A DNA stretch of 10,779 bases. Origin: CAJQND01 sp051010095. Lineage in GTDB: Bacteria > Pseudomonadota > Alphaproteobacteria > Rhizobiales > CAJQND01. Under the pieces are notes generated by a model, which saw only the letters and a program-made list of their open reading frames with translations, was not told where the DNA came from and did no database searches. Position numbers and translations under genes: made by a program. The stretch spans positions 1 through 10,779 of the forward strand of contig JBPCVX010000174.1 in the NCBI GenBank assembly GCA_051010095.1, in the 5' to 3' direction. Of this stretch, positions 6,785-10,779 are shown one piece after another (within the stretch, counting starts at the first letter, position 1; each line of letters opens with the position of its first letter).

Positions 6785-6818
6785 AAAAAACCCCGGTAGT
6801 TTTAAACCGGGGTTTTTT
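6785..6818. terminator. Bidirectional intrinsic terminator between ctrA and chpT
   Basis: CCCCGGT (6791-6797) pairs with ACCGGGG (6806-6812) around an 8-base loop, flanked by six A before and six T after. This gives a strong U tract in either direction, serving both convergent genes. A smaller hairpin, GCGCTT (6748-6753) with AAGCGC (6762-6767), spans the ctrA stop codon just upstream. Confidence 0.93.
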
Positions 6819-6842
6819 ATTGCTTGGAGTTTTGTGTCGCGC

Positions 6843-7493
6843 TTACGCTGCCGCCGATGCCGCTGCGGGTTCTGCCTTTATCACAATATCGGCGCCATCT
6901 TGCGAGATCATCAAACTATAGTTTCCGCTTTGGGCAAGACGCATGGTGTAATAAACCTGAACCAAGCGGGCATCCATTTCGCTATCATCTGACGGATCAT
7001 TCATAAATGCGATGGTTTTTTCAGGAACCTTTGCGCCCTCACCCGTGCTGCGAACCGAAATATCGTCCCCAACAAGCTTCACAGTGATCTGGCCTCCGCG
7101 TGGAATGGTTGTTGTCGCCAGCAACAAAAGATTAAGCAGCAACTTAACCTGTGTCTTTTCGCGGGTTTCATTTGGTGTTTCCCAGGAAAGCGAGATTTTC
7201 TCATCTCCAATAAAGTTTTTGGCAACTTCCCCAGCATCATTTAGGTCCAGATGAGATCCCGCAGATCCGGCAGCACCAAAAGCAATCCGACAGAATTGCA
7301 ATTTCGCGGAAGCTTGTTGCGCGGATCGACGCACCAAATCCATCGCAATTTCCTTCATAGATGCATCATCTTCGTCATCCAAAACTTCCAACCCGTTTGC
7401 GATCGCCCCAACAGGCGAAATCACATCGTGGCAAACGCGGCTACACAGCAACGCTGCAAGGTCTATATCGTTAAGTGTGGTAAGGTCAGACAT
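6843..7493 (-). CDS. chpT: Histidine phosphotransferase ChpT
   Basis: ChpT relays phosphate from the hybrid kinase CckA to CtrA and CpdR in the cytoplasm. The 216-residue product has the H-box LCSRVCHDVISPVGAIANGL (16-35), with His22 as the likely phosphorylated residue, followed by helices of the dimerisation domain and a C-terminal histidine-kinase-like ATPase fold that lacks the usual nucleotide-binding G boxes, as expected for the family. Caulobacter ChpT is of similar size. The frame is open to 7589, but the ATG at 7493 has a G-rich ribosome binding site (GGGGG) and gives the family N-terminus. The C-terminus is Ala-rich (PAAASAAA). It converges on ctrA across a shared terminator and is divergent from cysQ. 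It meets its direct substrate CtrA as a neighbour, but not in one operon. Confidence 0.94.
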   Translation of the reverse strand: MSDLTTLNDIDLAALLCSRVCHDVISPVGAIANGLEVLDDEDDASMKEIAMDLVRRSAQQASAKLQFCRIAFGAAGSAGSHLDLNDAGEVAKNFIGDEKISLSWETPNETREKTQVKLLLNLLLLATTTIPRGGQITVKLVGDDISVRSTGEGAKVPEKTIAFMNDPSDDSEMDARLVQVYYTMRLAQSGNYSLMISQDGADIVIKAEPAAASAAA

Positions 7494-7637
7494 CAGCCCC
7501 CGCCTGCAATAAAAATTGATACCAGATATCTTGCATACACATACAACTGATTCATGCCAAGGCTTGGATCGCATCTCACTTTCTGGCATACGGCAATTTG
7601 AATTACTTAATAACCTCTCGCATATTCAGGATAACAC
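7494..7637. promoter_or_regulatory. Divergent chpT/cysQ promoter region
   Basis: The 144-base gap holds promoters for both genes. It includes one GANTC site (GATTC, 7549-7553), a short palindrome CCAAG-G-CTTGG (7557-7567), and AGGA (7628-7631) placed to serve the GTG start of cysQ. I found no good CtrA full site. Confidence 0.4.
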
Positions 7638-8438
7638 GTGACCCACTCTCCAATTTCGCCGCAACAATTCGATGCTATTACCGCAACTGCCATTAAAGCG
7701 GGTGCTGTGATTATGGATATTTATTCCCGTCCCATTGATGTGGAACTCAAAGATGACCGCACTCCAGTCACCGAGGCTGATAAAGCCGCAGAGGTCGTTA
7801 TTCTGAAAGCACTGAAAGAAATTATCCCCGACATTCCTGTAATTTCTGAAGAAGCGGCGTCCGATGGGTATATTCCACACGTGGAGAACGTTTTCTTTCT
7901 CGTCGACCCTTTGGATGGCACGCGCGAGTTTATTTCACGCAATGGCGAGTTCACAGTAAACATCGCGCTTATCGTAGACACCCAGCCCGTTGCCGGTGTC
8001 GTCTATGCACCGGCCAAAGGGCAATTCTATCGCGGTCAACGCGGCAAGGGCGCTGAAATTGCCACCATTTCACCCGACCAAACAATTGCGGATGCCTCCT
8101 GGCAGAGCATTAATGTGGTTGATGCACAAGAAGGCGCACGGATTGCAGTCGCGAGCAGGTCTCATGCCGATGAAAAGACACAAGCCTATCTAGACGAGGC
8201 AGGTGTTAGCGAAACAATTCAGGCGGGCTCATCATTAAAGTTTTGTCTGATCGCGCGCGGTGACGCGCAGATTTATCCGCGCATGGGGCGCACGATGGAA
8301 TGGGATACCGCTGCCGGCCAGGCCGTGCTCGAGGCTGCTGGGGGGTCAGTAATAACCGAAGAAGGCGTTGCGCTTGGTTATAGCAAGGTTGAACGCGGCT
8401 ATGACAATCCGCATTTCATTGCCCGCGCCTGGACTTGA
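7638..8438 (+). CDS. cysQ: 3'(2'),5'-bisphosphate nucleotidase CysQ
   Basis: CysQ removes the 3'-phosphate from PAP (and PAPS), clearing the by-product of sulfate activation. The 266-residue sequence is a complete member of the inositol monophosphatase superfamily. The metal-binding Glu is in SEEAA (70-74), the signature DPLDGTREF spans 90-98, and the second metal site is WDTAAGQAVLEAAGG (222-236). TPVTEAD at 42-48 is also conserved. The start is GTG at 7638, chosen because AGGA lies six bases upstream. Length is slightly above the E. coli enzyme (about 246). It is divergent from chpT and is followed by eipA 150 bases later. A sulfotransferase-like gene 3 kb away could, if it truly uses PAPS, generate the PAP that CysQ degrades, but no shared regulation is visible. 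Confidence 0.93.
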   Translation: MTHSPISPQQFDAITATAIKAGAVIMDIYSRPIDVELKDDRTPVTEADKAAEVVILKALKEIIPDIPVISEEAASDGYIPHVENVFFLVDPLDGTREFISRNGEFTVNIALIVDTQPVAGVVYAPAKGQFYRGQRGKGAEIATISPDQTIADASWQSINVVDAQEGARIAVASRSHADEKTQAYLDEAGVSETIQAGSSLKFCLIARGDAQIYPRMGRTMEWDTAAGQAVLEAAGGSVITEEGVALGYSKVERGYDNPHFIARAWT

Positions 8439-8595
8439 TAAAGCTGCTTTAAAGTTAACCACTTGCAAACGGCTTCTCATTATTGTGCGCTCTAAGACAA
8501 CTTTAGGTGTGTTGTTAATACCTTGTTAGGTTTTCCGCCACGCCCCCGCCGAATTCGTATGGCAGTGTCTATTTGTTGTTAGTGAGTGAGTGAGT
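8439..8595 (+). promoter_or_regulatory. eipA upstream region with near-canonical CtrA box
   Basis: TTAA-N7-TTAG at 8515-8529 is one base off the CtrA full site and ends 66 bases before the chosen eipA start. A half-site GTTAACC is at 8454-8460. In Brucella abortus eipA is reported to be directly activated by CtrA, which strongly supports reading this as a functional CtrA box. The ribosome binding region is unusual: tandem GAGT units at 8584-8595 in place of a clear GGAG. Confidence 0.68.
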
Positions 8596-9267
8596 ATGAG
8601 TGAGCAGATGAACAAAAAGAGAGAGTTAATGGCCGCCTGTGCAATGGCTGGCCTCATGATTGCAGCGGCAGCACTTCTTGCCCCTGCCCATTCTGAATCC
8701 CCTGATGAGAGTTTTAAGGAGCGCGCCTCAACACCGCGCACGCAGCCGGTCGCCTATAACAGTTATTCTGATCCCAATGCAGCCGAAACATACTCCTCGC
8801 AGGAAATTCTTGATGCCGGGCATGGATTCTTTGGCAAAACCACCCAAAGCTTCGCTAAGGTTGTGGAGCATAGCTTCGGAATCGCAGGTGCACCTTCTGG
8901 CTACATTGTGGGTGAAGAAGCCTCAGGCGCCTTCTTCGGTGGTTTGCGCTATGGCGAAGGCGTACTTCATATGAAAGATGGTACCCGTGAAAAAGTATAC
9001 TGGCAGGGACCATCGATGGGCTTTGATGTGGGTGGCAACGGTTCGCGCACGATGGTGCTTGTCTATTACATGCGTAATTCAGGGGAACTTTACCAGCGCT
9101 ATTCAGGTGTTGAAGGTTCAGCCTATCTAATCGGCGGCGTTGGCGTTAACTTCCAGCGCTCTAAAACGCTGCTTTTGGCCCCTATCCGCACCGGAATTGG
9201 TGCCAGGTTGGGCGCCAATATCGGCTATCTGAACTATACCAAGGAACCAACTTGGAATCCGTTTTAG
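8596..9267 (+). CDS. eipA: EipA-family periplasmic protein (DUF1134)
   Basis: The product is 223 residues with a signal peptide: a basic start (MNKKRE), a hydrophobic core of Ala, Met and Leu, and a probable cleavage after APA at residue 31. The DUF1134 domain fills the rest, with SGYIVGEEASGAFFGGLRYG, VYWQGPSMGFDVGG and GARLGANIGYL, and ends in PTWNPF. The Brucella homologue EipA is a small eight-stranded beta-barrel in the periplasm needed for envelope stress resistance and virulence, and its gene is a direct CtrA target; the molecular activity is unknown. Possible starts are GTG 8590, ATG 8596 and ATG 8608. I chose 8596, but 8608 gives the neatest signal peptide. The gene is transcribed after cysQ and is likely driven by its own CtrA-linked promoter. 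Confidence 0.92.
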   Translation: MSEQMNKKRELMAACAMAGLMIAAAALLAPAHSESPDESFKERASTPRTQPVAYNSYSDPNAAETYSSQEILDAGHGFFGKTTQSFAKVVEHSFGIAGAPSGYIVGEEASGAFFGGLRYGEGVLHMKDGTREKVYWQGPSMGFDVGGNGSRTMVLVYYMRNSGELYQRYSGVEGSAYLIGGVGVNFQRSKTLLLAPIRTGIGARLGANIGYLNYTKEPTWNPF

Positions 9268-9298
9268 ACGCAATTAGACAACGTACCCACACTAAAAC

Positions 9299-9333
9299 TT
9301 TTCCGCAGCTCAGGAACAAAGAGCTGCGGAAGG
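9299..9333. terminator. Perfect hairpin after eipA, probable terminator
   Basis: TTCCGCAGCTC (9301-9311) pairs exactly with GAGCTGCGGAA (9321-9331) around a 9-base loop, 33 bases after the eipA stop. The T tract on the plus strand is poor (ggttgattt), so it may be a weak intrinsic terminator or an mRNA 3'-end stabiliser. Confidence 0.6.
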
Positions 9334-9386
9334 TTGATTTACACACCGTTTCGTCGCACAACCGCTACTGAAAAGAATGAAGTGCC

Positions 9387-9412
9387 GTGCTCACGTAACG
9401 AGCACATTGTTT
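9387..9412 (+). terminator. Second hairpin before the coiled-coil gene
   Basis: GTGCTC (9387-9392) pairs with GAGCAC (9400-9405) around a 7-base loop, followed by attgttt. It may be a second weak terminator for eipA transcripts or part of the leader of the next gene, 37 bases downstream. Confidence 0.35.
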
Positions 9413-9441
9413 AAAAGCCGAATCCGGCGCGGGAATCGTGC

Positions 9442-10353
9442 ATGTCTCAGTTTGAGATTATTATGGTGGCCGTTCTTGGCCTCGCCGTTGTGACCCTGGC
9501 AATCCTGCTTGTGGCGCGCGGGGTTTGGAGTTTTGGTGACCGCAAGAGTCGTCGCCGCAAATCCAAGTACGTTCCTGAAACCTCCAGCGAAATTCAAGCT
9601 GAACGTGATCGTTTAAGGGCTGAATTCGCGGTTATGTCACGCAAGCAAGATATTCAGATCAGGAACCTAAAGAATCAACTTACTGAGTACCGCGCCAACG
9701 CTTCGCGCGACCGCAACAAAATTGACGATCTTTCGGCCGAGCTAGAGCAATATGCCCAGCAGGCGGAAGATCATGAAAAAGCAGCCGTTGGATTTCGCGA
9801 AACAATGACGCCGCTGGAAGCAGAACTTGAAACACGCACGACTAGTCTGCACCGCTTAAAGGAAGAGCTGCGCGTAAAAACCGAAGAGCTCGAGCGTCTG
9901 ACACACGAAAATGCTGCTTATAAACGGCGCGAGGCCAAAAAAGATCTCGCGATTTCACGCTTTGAGAAAATGATCGCTGATGGCACAAAGAACAGCCCCG
10001 TAGCACAACGCATTCTCAATGAAGCAGCACAAGATGAAGCACTGCAAGAAAGAAGTCCTAGCACACCAAAACTCCTTCGAAGAGGATTGTTTAAGAAAAA
10101 TTCTGGCACACCGCCCCATGAAGATGCAAAACCCCTCAAAGCACAAAAAACCAACAAGCTAACCGCGGCAATAAAAGCATCACGTCAGAACGACCAAACA
10201 CAAGACGAAACGGCACCTCCTGTACAAACAGAAAAACCGCCTACCGAAGGCGAGAGCAAACCTGTTGACGCTGGGGTTACCCGCGCTAAACGTCGTAAGG
10301 TATTATCACTAGCGAAGCGTATACAAGCGTTACAGGAAGAGGCTGAAGGCTAA
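9442..10353 (+). CDS. Membrane-anchored coiled-coil protein, unknown function
   Basis: I do not recognise a named family. The 303 residues divide clearly. A single N-terminal membrane segment (about 4-26) is followed by a strongly basic patch, RKSRRRKSK (34-42), which by the positive-inside rule puts the rest in the cytoplasm. Residues 48-180 are rich in Glu, Arg, Lys, Leu and Ala with heptad-like spacing, including EIQAERDRLRAEFAV (50-64), and probably form a long coiled coil. Residues 200-280 are low-complexity, rich in Pro, Thr, Lys and Gln and probably disordered. A basic amphipathic tail, RAKRRKVLSLAKRIQALQEE (281-300), closes the protein. A scaffold or cell-envelope organising role would fit but is only inference. 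The gene is preceded by a short GGGA and two hairpins, and borders AT-rich DNA. Confidence 0.8.
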   Translation: MSQFEIIMVAVLGLAVVTLAILLVARGVWSFGDRKSRRRKSKYVPETSSEIQAERDRLRAEFAVMSRKQDIQIRNLKNQLTEYRANASRDRNKIDDLSAELEQYAQQAEDHEKAAVGFRETMTPLEAELETRTTSLHRLKEELRVKTEELERLTHENAAYKRREAKKDLAISRFEKMIADGTKNSPVAQRILNEAAQDEALQERSPSTPKLLRRGLFKKNSGTPPHEDAKPLKAQKTNKLTAAIKASRQNDQTQDETAPPVQTEKPPTEGESKPVDAGVTRAKRRKVLSLAKRIQALQEEAEG

Positions 10354-10768
10354 AAAGGCAAAAAAATTATTTTTTCGCCTGGCCAAAGTTAGAAGCAGCA
10401 AATTTTACAATTTCTGACAACCATCAATTTCATTTAACACGATAAACACAATTAAGGGTTGCTTATTCGCCCTTTGAATAAGCACAATCTGTAAACTATT
10501 TTTTCTTTTAAAAACAATATATTAAAGTTATTCCAAAATATATTTAGAGTCATAGTATTTTATGTATTCGCTTTACGTTTAGTAAAAAAAATCATCAATA
10601 ATATAATTAAATTCTATATTTAAAAATATTTATTTTAGACAAGAAATAGAAAAAAATTGTCAGTTTTTGAAAAGAAGTTCACCACGAATTTAAATATAAA
10701 CAAGTTCAACACAGACACAAAAAGACGTCACCAATTGAGCGACCCCAGATAAGTTCGAGGAGTGAACA
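10354..10768. other. AT-rich intergenic region without a recognisable gene
   Basis: About 415 bases with no supported coding frame. GC content between 10501 and 10680 is roughly 17% by my count, far below the flanking genes. An imperfect hairpin after the coiled-coil gene pairs AGGC (10356-10359) with GCCT (10377-10380) through an A/T stem and may terminate transcription. A perfect hairpin follows at 10460-10484. AAGTTC occurs at 10675, 10702 and 10751. The downstream part probably contains the promoter of the gene starting at 10769. Confidence 0.6.
10460..10484. repeat. Perfect 9-bp inverted repeat in AT-rich DNA
   Basis: TGCTTATTC (10460-10468) is exactly inverted as GAATAAGCA (10476-10484), with a 7-base loop gcccttt. 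A T run (10497-10509, interrupted once by C) begins about a dozen bases later. It could be a terminator-like end of a small RNA, a protein-binding site or a relic; the sequence alone does not decide. Confidence 0.5.
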
Positions 10769-10779
10769 ATGTATAAGGG
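10769..10779 (+). CDS. Start of an unidentified gene, cut by the window end
   Basis: ATG TAT AAG GG (Met-Tyr-Lys-Gly) is preceded by GAGGAG at 10757-10762 with six bases of spacing, the best Shine-Dalgarno sequence in the window. Only three full codons are present, so the product cannot be named. Confidence 0.5.

Noticed and set aside
7001..7550. Plus-strand open frames of 80-99 codons opposite chpT
   Set aside because: They are antisense to a clear ChpT coding sequence and show no independent coding evidence.
10354..10768. Replication origin or CRISPR leader in the AT-rich tail
   Set aside because: I saw no DnaA-box series, no iterons and no regularly spaced repeats; AT-richness alone is not enough.

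Overview
The window looks like an ordinary chromosomal segment of an alphaproteobacterium, most likely of the order Hyphomicrobiales (Rhizobiales). The evidence is a set of class-specific genes: the cell-cycle master regulator CtrA, its phosphotransferase ChpT, its inhibitor SciP (DUF1153), a rhizobial-type FliJ, and the DUF1134 protein EipA. Base composition is moderate and fairly even through the genes, then falls sharply to very AT-rich DNA in the last 400 bases. No rRNA, tRNA, CRISPR array, insertion sequence or phage gene was seen.

Layout. At the left edge the minus strand carries most of mnmA, cut by the window start. It is divergent from sciP, which ends at a strong hairpin terminator. 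A translationally coupled pair follows on the plus strand: a KefF/KefG-like NAD(P)H:quinone oxidoreductase and a KefB/KefC potassium/proton antiporter. A small MAPEG-family membrane protein converges on it from the minus strand and is divergent from a sulfotransferase-like protein. That gene converges on fliJ across a bidirectional terminator. A 427-base regulatory region separates fliJ from ctrA; it has three GANTC sites and several TTAACCAT-type CtrA boxes. After ctrA come a second bidirectional terminator, chpT (minus), cysQ (plus) and eipA (plus). Next is an uncharacterised membrane-anchored coiled-coil protein, then AT-rich non-coding DNA with a perfect hairpin, and finally the first codons of another gene with a strong ribosome binding site.

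How it fits together. Much of the window is a CtrA control locus. ChpT passes phosphate to CtrA, CtrA probably regulates its own gene, SciP restrains CtrA-dependent transcription, and eipA and possibly fliJ are outputs. Near-canonical CtrA full sites (one base off TTAA-N7-TTAA) occur upstream of both sciP and eipA. The Kef, MAPEG and sulfotransferase-like genes between sciP and fliJ look like stress or metabolic genes with no evident link to the circuit. I found no convincing novel multi-gene system. The least explained items are the coiled-coil protein, the sulfotransferase-like protein and the AT-rich tail.
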